A stretch of 64,000 bases of DNA from Castor canadensis (taxonomy: Eukaryota; Chordata; Mammalia; Rodentia; Castoridae). Below the pieces are notes generated by a model that saw nothing but the letters and a program-made list of their open reading frames with translations, was not told the origin of the DNA and made no database searches. Of this stretch, positions 37,256 through 49,539 are shown in pieces. Made by a program: the position numbers and the translations under genes. The stretch's first letter is position 1, and each line of letters begins with the position of its first letter. The stretch covers positions 53,015,638-53,079,637 of the forward strand of contig NC_133398.1 in assembly GCF_047511655.1 (NCBI RefSeq). Direction: 5' to 3'.

Positions 37256-37472
37256 CTCGCTCTCTTTTTTGTGCTGGGTATATTACAAAAGTTCTTACAA
37301 TGGATCAAATATATCATACTTGAATTTTCCTCCTCCACTGCTCTCCCCCAATTCCTGGAATAGTTTCAACAGGTATCATTTTTGGATTTACATGTTTTCA
37401 CAGTATTTGCACTGTATTCACCCTCCTACACCATTTCCCCACCACCTCCCCCTTGTACCACATCTTTAAAGG
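37256..37472 (-). mobile_element. L1 3' tail module inserted in reverse into an older L1
   Basis: The plus strand reads 'gtatattacaaaagttctta', 'caattcctggaatagtttca' and 'cagtatttgcactgtattca', the reverse complement of the tail module found forward at 12366, 40360 and 41440. It separates two parts of ORF2 of the surrounding L1. A clear target duplication was not found, so exact ends are uncertain. Confidence 0.65.
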
Positions 37473-39940
37473 ACAACTAACACCAATGCCCCTCAAACTG
37501 TTCCATATAATGGAAAGGGAAGGAATACTATCAAACTCTATGATGCCTGATATCAAAACTGGAAAAAGATATGATAAAATAAAATAAGCCAATTTCCTTG
37601 ATGAATGAATGTAGATGCAAAATTGGAAACCGAATTTAACAACACGTTAAAAAGATCATACAACATGATCCAGTTGGTTTCATTCCAGGAATGTAAGGAT
37701 GAGTCAACATGCATAAAGGAATAAGCATAATGTAATACATAAACAGATTAAAGGACAAAAATCACACGATTATCTCAATATATGCAGAAAACATATATAT
37801 GATAACATTCCTCATGAGGAGTTAGAAGAAGCTGGGATTGGTACTTTGACATAATAAAGGCTACATATGATAAACCTACAATCAACATTGTTTGACATGG
37901 GGAAAACTAAAACCATTTCCTTTAAAGTGAGGAACTTGACAAAGCTGTCTATATCTTTCCACTTTTATTATTCAATATTGTGCTTGAATTGTTAGAGAAA
38001 TAAGGCAAGAGAGAGAAATAAAAGGAATAAAATTAGGAAAGGAAGAAATCAAACTATCCCTATTTGTTGATGATATGCTCCTGTACTCAAAGGACCCCAC
38101 CAAAAACTCTTAAATCTGATAAACACCTTTGACAAAGCAGCAGGATACAAAATCAGCATACAAAGATCAGTAACTTTTCTATATAACAATAATGAATAGA
38201 TTGAGAAAAATGTCAGGGAAACAATGCCATTCATAATAGACAAAAAATTAAATATCTATGAATAAACATAAGGAGGTGAAAGACCTCTACAATGAAAAGT
38301 AGAAAACTTTGAAAGACACCGGAAGATGGAAAGAACTCCCACATTCATGGATTGTGGAATTAATATTGTGAAAATGGCTGTACTACCAAAAGCAATCTAC
38401 AGATTCAATGCAATCTTCATCAAAATTCCAATGTCATTTATCACAAAAATAGAAAAAATAATCTTAAAATACATTTAAAAGCATGAAAGACCCCAAATAG
38501 GCAAAACAATCTTTAGCAAAAAGAGTAATGCTAGAGATATTACAATAACTTATTTCAAATTATATTATAAAGTCATATTAACAAAAATAGCATGGTAACA
38601 GCTCAAAAACAGATGTGTGGCCCCATGAAATAGAAGATCAAGGAGTAAATCCACACAGCTACAACCATCTGATTTTTGACAAAGGTGCCAAAAACATGCT
38701 GGAAAAAAGCCAGTCTCTTTGACAAATGGTATTGGAAAACTGGATAGGCACAGATATAAGACTGAAATTAGATCTCTGTCTTGTACTCTGTAAAAAATAT
38801 TAAATGGATTGAAGACCTAATGTAAGATGTAAAACTGTGATATTGCTAGAGGAAAACATTTGAAAACATAGGCATAGGTAAGGCTTTTCCAAATAGGACT
38901 CCAATTGCTCAGAAAATGACAGCAAGGATTAACAAATGGGATTGCATCAAACTAAAAAGCTGCTTCTAGTGCAGAAAAGTGTAGGGAATACATCAGCATA
39001 GGCAGTAACCTAAGTAGATTGCTAATGACTCAGTAACTAAAGAAAGTATTAGAAAATGGAAATTAAAAAGCATTTGCACAACAACAACAAAAAATGGTAA
39101 CCATATTGAAGAGGCAGCCCACAGAATGGGAGAAAATCTTTACCAGCTATACATTTGACAAGAGATTAATAACCAGAATATACAGGGAGTTAAAAAAAAC
39201 TGACCCCCCCCCCAAAAAAAATCAATGACCCAATGAAGAAATGGGCAAAGGAAGAACTCAAAAGGGCTAAAATCACATGAAATGCTCAGTATCCCTGTCC
39301 ATAAAGGAAATGCAAATTAACACCACGTTAAGATTCCACCTGTTAGAATGGCTATCAAGAAAACAACAGATGTTGGCGGGGATGTGGGGTAAAAGGAACC
39401 CTCACACATTGCTGGTGGGAATGTAAACTAGTACAACTACTGTGGAAAACAGTATGGAAGATTCTCAAAAAACTAAAAATAGAACTGCTATGTGGTCCAG
39501 CAATCCCACGCCTGGGGATATACCTGAGGGAATGTAAGTCAGGCTACAATAAAGGCACCTGCATACCCACATTTACTGCAGCACTGTTCACAATAGCTAA
39601 GCTATGGAAACAGTGCAGATGCCCCATTACCGATGAATGAAGAAAATGTGCTACTTATATACAATAGAATTTTATTCAGCCATAAAAAAAAAAATGAAAT
39701 CTTGTTACTTGCTGGTAATTGAATGGAACTGGAGAACATCATCTTAAATGAAGTTAGCCAGATTTAGAGAGCCAATATTAGAATATTCTGTATTGGAATA
39801 TAGGCCCAATACAGAAACAAGCAATATTTTGAAAAACAGGTTACACTAAGGGGAGGTCACTAAGGGAAGAGGGAGGGTAAAAGGAGTTAAAGAAAGTGAA
39901 TATGGTTGATGTACTTTCTATACAAGAATGAATATAAAAT
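37473..39940 (+). mobile_element. Old L1, rest of ORF2 and start of the 3' UTR
   Basis: The reverse-transcriptase active-site region is visible at about 38058-38085 as LFVDDML, in place of the usual FADD. Thumb and C-terminal regions follow, with the Cys-rich end near 39360-39500 and the 'ggaaacagtgcagatgcccc' tail near 39605. The element is broken by many stops. A composite SINE cuts its 3' UTR at 39941, after which 40159-40290 continues it. Confidence 0.75.
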
Positions 39941-40158
39941 TTTTTGTGGTACTGAACTCAGGTTTGAACTCAGGGTCTCTTATACTTCCTAGGCAGGCAC
40001 TCTACCACTTGAACCAGTCTGCCAGCCCTTTTTGTGATTGGTATTTTCATGATAGGGTCTTGTGAACTATTTGCCTGGGCTGGCTTCAAAGTGTGATTCT
40101 CCTGATCTCTACCTCCTGAGTAGCTAGGATTACAGGCACAAGCCACCAACACCTAGCC
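39941..40158 (-). mobile_element. Composite B1-tRNA SINE in an L1 3' UTR
   Basis: Reverse-oriented two-unit SINE: the tRNA-like part on plus 39945-40030 ('ctctaccacttgaaccagtc') and the B1-like part 40030-40158 ('gctaggattacaggcacaag'). Similar flanks, gaatataaaatttttt before and gaatatataattttt after, mark a target duplication. Confidence 0.85.
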
Positions 40159-40290
40159 TGAATATATAATTTTTAAACCTGTTGAAATCACCACAAGAAG
40201 GGGACTAAGGTAGAAAGGAGAAAAGTGGACATGAACCAATTCAGGTTGTGGAAATATCATAATGAAACTCTGTATAGCTATCTTAAACAA
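40159..40290 (+). mobile_element. Old L1 3' UTR continuation
   Basis: 'ttaaacctgttgaaatcacc' and 'ggactaaggtagaaaggaga' continue the L1 3' UTR split by the SINE. The same text recurs at 41265-41400, showing that two related L1 copies lie in this array. Confidence 0.6.
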
Positions 40291-40359
40291 TTTTTTTAAC
40301 AGCTGGGCACTGGTACCAGTACTGCACACAAAAAAGTTTTGTTTTTGTTTGTTTTTTTA

Positions 40360-40630
40360 AAAGATGGAGACAGGAAAGTAAAGCACATCCTTGTGTGGGG
40401 TTTTTTACCTATGGAAAGGGGAAGGCTATAAGGAAAGGGTGTAGCAGGGTGAATATGGTGGAAATATGTACACCTGTATGAAAATGAAAAATGAGACCTA
40501 CTGAAAGTATCCTAAGAATGGGGGGAGAGGATTATAAAGGAGAATGATGGAGGGGGTGAATTTAAGATATATTGTAAGCACTTTTGTAAATGTCATAATG
40601 TAACCCCAGTTCAACAATAATATAATAAAA
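40360..40630 (+). mobile_element. L1 3' tail module
   Basis: 'gagacctactgaaagtatcc', 'gtgaatttaagatatattgt' and a final AATAAT/AATAAA-type A-rich end match the recurring tail module. It follows the end of the first old L1. Confidence 0.55.
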
Positions 40631-40649
40631 ATCAAACAATTTAAAAAAT

Positions 40650-41438
40650 TAAAAAGCTTCTCTACATCAAAGGAAAAATTGCAGAATGAAGACAAATGTT
40701 ACAGAATCGTAAAAAAAAATTTGCCAGCATAAAGGAAATGCAGCAATTCTACTCCTAGAGATATATCTGAAGGAATGTGAGTCAGATTGCAACAAAGGCA
40801 CCTGCACAACCATGTTTATTGCAGCACTATTCACAATAGCCAAGTTATGGAAACAGCCAAGATGCCCCACTACTGATGAATGGATTAAGAAAATGTATTT
40901 ATACACAGTGAAAACTCAACCATGAGGAAGAATGAAATTTTGTCATTCACAAGTAAATGGATGGAACTGGAGAAGAGAAGATCAACTTAAGTGAAGTTAG
41001 CCAGGTTCAGAAGGTCAAAAACCACATGTTTTCTCTCATATGTGGAATATATACCTAATACAAATACAGCAATATTATGAAAAACAGGTCACACTAAGGG
41101 GAGATTACATAGGAGAGGGGTGGAAACTAAAAAGGTGAATATGGTTGATTGGTTGATGTACTTCCTATTCAAGAATGAATATAGAGGGTGGGGTAGGGGG
41201 AGGTGGCCCAAACAATGTATACACATGTAAGTAAATGTAAAAACAATAAAAAAATGAATGTAGAATTTTTAAACTGGTTGAAACCACCATAAAAAGGGAC
41301 TAAGGTAGAATGAAGCAAAATAGAGGAAATAAACCAATTGGGGTTATAATAGATATATATGCGGAAATGTCACAAGGAAACTGTGTAGCTACCTTTATCA
41401 TAAATAGCAAAAATGTCATTTTTTTCTTTTTCTTCTAC
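40650..41438 (+). mobile_element. Second old L1 copy, ORF2 end and 3' UTR
   Basis: The ORF2 tail text 'cacaatagccaagttatgga' and 'gatgccccactactgatgaa' appears again, followed by the 3' UTR at 41090-41400. It is 5'-truncated and has no intact frame. Its closeness to the element ending at 40290 suggests the same subfamily. Confidence 0.65.
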
Positions 41439-41439
41439 A

Positions 41440-41710
41440 AAATCAGAGAACAAGAGGTGGGTTGGGGGTGGGATTGATACCAGCAGGAGAGGGAGGTGGT
41501 GAGGAAAAGGTGTAGGAGGATGAATATAGTTCAAATACTGTGTATACATGTGTGTAAATGGAGAAATGAAACCTGTTGAAACTATTCCAGGAATGGGGGA
41601 GGGAGATAAAGGAGCACAGTGGAGGAGATGAATTCAAGTATGATATATCTGATACATTATAAGAACTTTTGTAAATGCCACAATGAACCCCCACTCAGCA
41701 CAATAAAAAA
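41440..41710 (+). mobile_element. L1 3' tail module
   Basis: A clear copy of the module: GGAGGTGGTGAGG, 'gtgtatacatgtgtgtaaat', 'gttgaaactattccaggaat', 'gaattcaagtatgatatatc' and a final AATAAAAAA end. It directly follows the second L1 3' UTR. Confidence 0.6.
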
Positions 41711-41939
41711 TCCCATCAGTGTTCCACTATGACACAAATCTGGCCTATAAATGTACATTTTCATAAATAATACATATAATATGCATAGGATGTAATATAT
41801 ATACATATTTTATATAAGAGATATACAGATTATATATGTTTCAATATGAACAATTTATTAGTACTTTTTAGATTTTTGTGTTTTGATAATACACATATAT
41901 TTATATATAGCATATATTTGATTAAAAATTTCTGCTTTC
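41711..41939. other. AT-rich spacer between L1 pieces
   Basis: TATATA-rich low-complexity sequence with no recognisable gene. Confidence 0.5.
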
Positions 41940-42184
41940 CAAAAAAACTTTGCCAGCTATTTATCAAAGAATTAATACCCAGAATATATAAAGAACTCTA
42001 AAAATTAAGTGCCAAAAGAACAAACAATCCACTTAATACATATAGGATGAATCTAACAGTTCTCAAAAGAAGTACAAATGAAGAAATATTCACTATCCTT
42101 AGCCATAAGATAATGCAAATCAAAAAATGACATTGAGAATCCATCTTACCCAAGTCAGAAAGACAGTTATCAAGAAAAACACCA
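41940..42184 (+). mobile_element. Old L1 ORF2 piece, left side of a young L1 insertion
   Basis: 'cagctatttatcaaagaatt' and 'ggatgaatctaacagttctc' are late ORF2 text. The piece ends with aagaaaaacacca at 42172-42184, the left copy of the target duplication. The same L1 resumes at 46643 ('aatgttggtgaggctgtgg'). Confidence 0.75.
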
Positions 42185-45100
42185 TGGGGATTCCAAGATC
42201 GCAGCTACAGGGAGGAAGCAGAAAGCGTGCCTCCTAAAGTGAAATCTTGGAGAGATGGTGGAGACACACATTGCAGGCAGGCCACCAAGAAGAGGCAAAA
42301 CTTTGACCCCTTCACACTTCCAGCCTGCACAGAGCATCTCCACTTCACGTTGAATGGAGAAATCAGGAGGGCCCCTGGGATGCCGCCAGATGCCCGCACC
42401 CAGACGGCTTGGGAAGACGCGGACCACAAGGTGAGCTAAGTGGTACGCAGAACTCCCACAGACAACCCTGGGCCAGATCAGCATAGCCCTCTGAACAGAC
42501 CGACCCCCACCCGGGAAAAAAAGAGAAACTGAGTAATAAGCAACAAGAACAATAAAGACACATAGCAAAGAGGGTGGGGCATCCTGAGTGCCAAAGAGGC
42601 GGGGAGGGGAATCCCTACCAGAATTGTAAATAAACAAGTCGGCCCTGGCTGGAGAGGGCAGGAGTGGGGGTGTGCGCCCAGCAACCAGGAGCAGGAAAGC
42701 TTGTGAGAGTGGTGGAGGGAGGAAAACTCCACAGGAGAGAGGGGATGACCCACCTCCCATGTGAGCTGTAAACAAACATGCAGGCCTGAGAAAGCAGGTG
42801 CAGTGTCACCTCCCCCAGTGTGCTTGGAAAGGGGAAAGCTTGTAGCAGAGGCTCCCGCACAGGAGAACTCTGAGTAAACAAAGCCTGCAGGGGCAGGTGA
42901 GTGTTAAGCTCATCCCAGAGATCAGCATAAATATTGCCTCCAGCAACAGCAGGCTGACAGCAGTAGGCAGGCAAGCCACAGCCACAGATAGCCATTCACA
43001 GAACTGTCTCCAGACTCTTTTTTTTCTCTCTCCCTACTTTTGATAAGAAAACAACCGAACTAAATCTGCATGCTGAAAAACTTACTGAAACTGTATTGCA
43101 TTTGAACTTGGGACACTTTGTGGGCTTCTTTTTTTTGGGTGTGTGCAGTTTTGTTCTACTTTATGCATCCCCTTTGATGAGACAACTACAGAACAACATC
43201 TGAGGCACCATCTCCAGGATTGGAGGCTGAGGGATGGACACCAAAATTGTTAAGACTGAAACTTCATTGAATTTGAACTTGGAGGTTTTTTTTTTATTTT
43301 CTATTTTTTATTTTGTTTTATTTTATTTTATTTATATATATTTTTTCTTTCATTTACTTATTTTTTATTTTTAATCTTATCTTTATTTTTATTTTTTATT
43401 TTCAATCCTCTCTCTGTCTCTATAATGCCTTTTCAGCTTATGGTTGATTAGTACACTGTCTCTCCCTGTTTATATAGTTGAAACTTTTTTTGTTTGCTTC
43501 TTTGCTTTGTTTTTTTCTTTCTACTTGATTATTTGTTTTTCCCTTTTCCTTTAACTTCTTTGCTTTCCATCCCCTCTCACCCTTCCATTCTAAATATCAC
43601 TAGTGCTATTATTATAAGACAGAAAATACTTAATTGCACACAGTACAGGGTCAATAACAACACCAAGGGCAATGACAGGAAGACAGAAAAAACAGGGAAA
43701 CCAGTTTCCCCACAGCAAAAAATTAGTACAGGAACCAGAGGGAAATGAAGAAAACAGATACTCAGATCCAGACTCCAACAAAATGAAGATAAACTATGCC
43801 AAAGAACCCAATGAAGCCCACAAGAATAATTTAAAAGAAGACATACTATAGGTACTCAATGAGAATTTTATAGAGATGATACTGGATATGGTCAAACAAA
43901 ATGTACAGGAGACACTTAAGAAATTCCAAGACAACAACAGTAGAGAATTTCAAAAAGCAAAAGAAGAAATAAAGGAAACCATAGAAGAACTGTATAAACA
44001 CCAAAGTGAAACAGAGAACATGATTAATAAAGAGATATATGAACTTAGGACAAAAATAGACAACATTAAAGAGGAAACAAGCCAGGATATGGAAATCTCA
44101 GAAAAAACCTACAGCCAGCATTATACTTAATGGAGAAAAATTAAAACCATTCCCTCTAAAATCAGGAACCAGACAAGGATGCCCACTATCTCCACTCCTA
44201 TTCAACATAGTACTGGAATTCCTAGCCAGAGCAATTAGGCAAGCAGAAGGAATAAAAGGAATACAAATAGGTAAAGAAACTGTCAAAATATCCCTATTTG
44301 CAGATGACATGATCCTATACCTTAAAGACCCAAAAAACTCTACTCAGAAGCTTCTAGACATCATCAATAGCTATAGCAAGGTAGCAGGATAAAAAATCAA
44401 CATAGAAAAATCATTAGCATTTCTATACACTAACAATGAACAAATGGAAAAAGAATGTATGAAAACAATTCCATTTACAATAGCCTCAAACAAAATCAAA
44501 TACCTAGGTGTAAACCTAACAAAAGATGTGAAAGACCTCTACAAGGAAAACTATACACTTCTGAAGAAAGAGATTGAGGAAGACTATAGAAAGTGGAGAG
44601 ATCTCCCATGCTCATGGATTGGTAGAATCAACATAGTAAAAATGTCTGTACTCCCCAAAGTAATCTACATGTTTAATGCAATTCCCATCAAAATTCCAAT
44701 GACATTCATTAAAGAGATTGAAAAATCTGTTAAATTTATATGGAAACACAAGAGGCCATGAATAGCCAAGGCAATACTCAGTGAAAAGAACAATGCAGGA
44801 GGTATCACAATACCTGACTTGAAACTATATTACAAAGCAATAACAATAAAAATAGCATGGTACTGGCACAAAAACAGACATGAAGACCAGTGGAATAGAA
44901 TAGAGGACCCAGATATGAAGCCACAGAACTATAAGCAACTTATCTTTGACAAAGGAGCTAAAAATATATGATGGAGAAATAGCAGCCTCTTCAAAAAAAA
45001 GTGCTCGGAAAACTGGTTAGCAGTCTGCAAAAAACTGAAACTAGATCCATGTATATCACCCTATACCAAGATTAACTCAAAATGGATCAAGGATCTTAAT

Positions 45101-46629
45101 ATATCAGACCACAAACTCTAAAGTTGATACAGGAAAGAGTAGGAAATAGTCTGGAGTTAGTAGGTATAGGTAAGAACTTTCTCAACGAAACCCCAGCAGC
45201 ACAGCAACTAAGAGATAGCATAGATAAATGGGACCTCATAAAACTAAAAAGCTTCTGTTCATCAAAAGAAATGGTCTCTAAACTGAAGAGAACACCCACA
45301 GAGTGGGAGAAAATATTTGCCAGCTACACATCAGACTAAGGACTGATAACCAGAATGTGTAAGGAACTTAAAGAACTAAATTCTCCTAAAACTAATGAAC
45401 AAATAAAGAAATGGGCACGTGAACTAAACAGAACTTTCTCAAAAGAAGAAATTCAAGTGGCCAAAAAACACATGAAAAAATGCTCACCATCTCTAGCAAT
45501 AAAGGAAATACAAATTAAAACCACACTAAGATTCCACCTCACCCCTGTTAGAATAGCCATCATCAGCAACACCACCACCAACAGGTGTTGGCGAGGATGT
45601 GGGGAAAAAGGAACCCTCTTACACTGTTGGTGGGAATGTAAACTAGTACAATCACTCTGGAAAAAAATTTGGAGGCTACTTAAAACACTAAACATTGATC
45701 TACCATTTGATCCAGCAATACCACTCTTGGGGATATACCCAAAAGACTGTGACACAGGTTACTCCAGAGGCACCTGCACACCCATGTTTATTGCGGCACT
45801 ATTCACAATAGCCAAGTTATGGAAACAGCCAAGATGCCCTACCACTGACGAATGGATCAAGAAAATGTGGTATGTATACACAATGGAATTTTATGCAGCC
45901 ATGAAGAAGAACGAAATGTTATCATTCGCTGGTAAATGGATGGAATTGGAGAATATCATTCTGAGTGAGGTTAGCCTTGCCCAAAAGTCCAAAAATCGTA
46001 TGTTCTCTCTCATATGCGGACATAAGATCAAGGGTAAACACAACAAGGGGATTGGACTTTGAGCACATGATAAAAGCGAGAGCACACAAGGAAGGGGTGA
46101 GGATAGGTAAGACACCTAAAAAACTAGCTAGTATTTTTGCCCTTAACGCAGAGAAACTAAAGCAGATACCTTAAAAGCAACTGAGGCCAATATTAAAAGT
46201 GGACCAGGAACTAGAGAAAATGTTAGCTCAAAAAGAATTAACCTAGAAGGTAACACACAGGCACAGGAAATTAATGTGAGTCAACTCCCTGTGTAGCTAT
46301 CCTTATCTCAACTAGCAAAAACCCTTGGTCCTTCCTATTATTGCTTATACTCTCCAACAAAATTAGAGATAAGGGTAAAATGGTTTCTGCCGGGTATTGA
46401 GGGGGTGGGCGGGAGAGGGATTGGGCGGAGTGGGTGGTAATGGAGGGGTGGGGGCAGGGGGAAGAAATGACCCAAGCATTGTATGCACATGTGAATAAAA
46501 AAAAAAGACAATGATGGAGGAGTTAATTCAATTATGATTATTGTAAGAACATTTGTAAATGTCACAGTGCATCCCCAGTACAACAATAATATGATAATAA
46601 TAAAATAGAAGCAAACAAAAAAGAAGAAA
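42185..46629 (+). mobile_element. Young L1 with 5' UTR, internal deletion and 3' transduction
   Basis: A young L1 in four parts. 42185-43770 is a G/C-rich 5' UTR starting ggggattccaagatcgcagc, with a T-rich block at 43270-43580. 43876-44105 is the start of ORF1, Lys/Glu-rich coiled-coil (EEIKETIEELYKHQSETENM). At about 44106 the sequence jumps into the ORF2 reverse transcriptase (ADDMILYL near 44299), so the rest of ORF1, the endonuclease and the first part of the reverse transcriptase are missing. ORF2 then runs, with stops, to its C-terminal Cys knuckle ([18 protein letters not shown], near 45590) and end at 46062. A G-rich 3' UTR and AATAAA tail end near 46508. A further 121 bases of L1-tail module, with their own A-rich end, precede the right target duplication at 46630-46642. 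Confidence 0.9.
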
Positions 46630-47335
46630 AAGAAAAACACCAAATGTTGGTGAGGCTGTGGAAAAATGGTCACTTATACATTGTTGGTGGGAATGTAAAT
46701 TAATGCAGTCATGATTTTTTAAAAAGTTAAATATAGAGCTATCATATGACCCAGTGACATCAGTCTTGGGCATGTATCTGAAGGAATGTAAGTCAGCATA
46801 CAATAGAGACACTTGCACACCCATGTTTATTTTAGCACTATTCACAATAGCCAAGCTATGGAAGCAGCTCAGTGATCCATTACCCAATGAATGGATCGAA
46901 ATAATTTGTATATACACAATGGAACATTATTTAGCCATACAGAAAATGAAATTGTCATTTGCAGGAAAATTCAAACTAGAGATTTGATCATGTTAAGTAA
47001 AATAAGCCAGACTAAGATTAATATCACATGTTCTCTCTCATATAAGGAATTTAGACCTTAAAAAAATGAGTGACAGGAGTGTAAAACAGGGACTGGTTGG
47101 GAGTGGGAACCAGTAGAAGGTGGGAGGGTGAAAGAGGAGAGTGAATATGACTGAAGTACTTTTCTATGTATGCATGAAAATAAGAAGAGCTGCTAAAAGT
47201 TGTTTAAAAAGGGAGAGAGGGAGGATGAGAAACAATAATAGAGGGAGTGCATTTGATCAATGGACATCATTATATGCATGTATGGAAATATGAGGCCCCT
47301 TTGTGTAATTAACATGTGAATAAAATATCTGTGTA
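46630..47335 (+). mobile_element. Old L1, right side of the young L1 insertion
   Basis: After the right duplication aagaaaaacacca (46630-46642) the older L1 continues with late ORF2 ('cattgttggtgggaatgtaa', 'cacaatagccaagctatgga') and its 3' UTR, ending near an AATAAA at about 47320. Read together with 41940-42184 it makes one continuous element without the insert. Confidence 0.8.
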
Positions 47336-47339
47336 TATA

Positions 47340-49530
47340 TACATATATGAACTGAAGTCTTTAAGAACAATCTCCCTTTCGTTATCTCCTGGCTCGTGCT
47401 CTTGTGCCGAGCAGTGGTTGCAGGATGGGGATTGCAGTGTCCATTGTTAGTGGATGGTGCTATTCACCCTGCCCTATGTCATACCTGGTATTTCAGATTC
47501 TAAGTCCCTGCGGGGTTCTGCTTGAAAAGCCTGTTACCCCGTCAGCTTCTGGTCTCTTGCTGCTTGTGTATTCTTGGCAGTGCCTTCTTCTGTATTTGTA
47601 AGTCATCATTCCACCATTCACCTTCTTCAAATTTCTTAGTCTCTTGTTCATTGAGAACCCTCTCCTATTTTCTTCATTATGGCTTTGTGTGATTTCATTG
47701 TTCCTTTACTGTTGTTTAATATGCATATTGGGGATAGGGTGAGGAGGAGCTCAGCACAGGTAGGCAGGCCACTGGACCTGGACGGTATAGAATAAGAACA
47801 AGGCCACTGGATGTTTGTCTGTGAAGGGAGCCTGCATCAACCTTCAACGCAGGACATTACCCAAGACTGTGCAGCAGGTATCGCACAGTCCTCTCTCTCG
47901 CCTTATCCCCAACTGCCCGGCCTTTCTGCTCCTCCCAGGTATTACCAGGGGTTCAGAGGCTGCCTCACCTGAGCAGAGAGGGGCCTCATTCCTGGCTCAG
48001 GCCTATGCTGAGGGTGGCTAGGGGAGCAAGCAGTCACTGCTCTCTTCTAGAGTTTTGCTGTCAAGTGGTGTCTCCTAAATGCCTTTTGATTATAGTCTCG
48101 CTGCCCTGAAGTTGTTTAAAATACCCAGTATGAACAACTTAGAAGCTTCTGCTTCTGAGGCAGGCATGGTGCTAACAGCCCCAGGGCAATGGTTTCCAAA
48201 GTGACTCATCTTGAAGATGAACTGAGGGATCCATTTTCTCCAAAAGTGCTTTTCAGCTGCATATTTGTCAAGAGGAAGCAGGCAGGGCACATGTGGGCAG
48301 GCACAGTCCTAATTGCAGATTAATGACTCCCTGGCCCCTCCAGCCATCACCCAAGCCCACATCTGGTCAGCAGACCTCCAAGTAGGAAGACAGAGGCCCT
48401 TCTGAGCATAGATGCTGGGGGTTAGGGGCAGGCAGGGGTGTTTTCTTTGGCAGAGCAGACCCTGAGTTTGCCTATGGCTGTCTGAGCAGGTGCTTGGCTC
48501 CTCCCCACTTTGGTGGTGCAGTGTACTGAAGCCTATGCCCCTTCCAGAGCATGTACTCTGGACTCTGGGAAAGACTTCAGGGCTATGCTAGGCTGGGCTA
48601 CTCTTTTAAGTCATACACTAGGCTACAGGTGACCACAGTCCTTGCCTCTGGATCTTTTAGACTTGGACATAAGAAGGCCTGATGTGTTTTCCTTGCCAGG
48701 CCTCAAAGTGTGGCTGCAAACCCAGCCTGATGATAGCCAAAAGGTTTCAGAAAGTTTCTACTCCTCTGACTGAATAGAGAACTGATTTTTGTAGATATTT
48801 ACTGTTCATACTAACTAGCCAGCCTGCCTGTGCTCCTGCCTACCTGCTCAGGGCCAAGGTTACACTTTCAATGACAAAGGAGCACCTAGTCACTTCCCAT
48901 TGTCCCAGGTCCCCATCCTTTCCATTATGAGATCATCAAACAAACACTCTTTAAATAGGCAAACAGCAACTTGAGAGTGTTAGGCAGACAAAATACTTGA
49001 AAAATGACTGCAATTTGACTTCTGTGCCAATAGATGACTTATACACTAAGAAATGGAATATTTTGGACTGTGGGTTCTCTTGGGTTTAGAAAAAAAAAAG
49101 AACTTTAAATTTTACAGTTTTTAGATGGAGTTTGCACCAAAGCTTACTATCAAGTTGGAGTGGTTCGTTTCTTGGCTAAGTATTATAAAACTTCCATATT
49201 CAAAGGTCAGTTGGAAACTTTAGCTGTTCCAACCAGGAAATAAGCAGCTGTTCAGGTGCCAAAATCATCACGGATATGACCATCATTGATAGTAGCAGAG
49301 GCACTCAGTGTACCCCCTGCCCGGCTCTCACGCTGAGACTACTGGGCCCTGTTCTTTTTAAACACACAGTTACAATGAGTTTCTCTTATCTTGGATATGC
49401 CACTGCAGAGTGTGAGAGTTACTGTAGAGCTAGACATATTTACAACAAAAAGGAATGACAGCTGATAGCTTGGCAGTGAGGCTAGTGGCTAAAAATATGT
49501 TAAAATGGAGAACTTAAAAAAGTACAGCTG
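47340..49530. other. Intergenic unique sequence
   Basis: No gene or repeat that I can name. Base composition rises to ordinary GC levels from about 47750 to 48900. Short open frames are isolated and lack splice or family support. Confidence 0.5.
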
Positions 49531-49539
49531 TTTAGGAAT

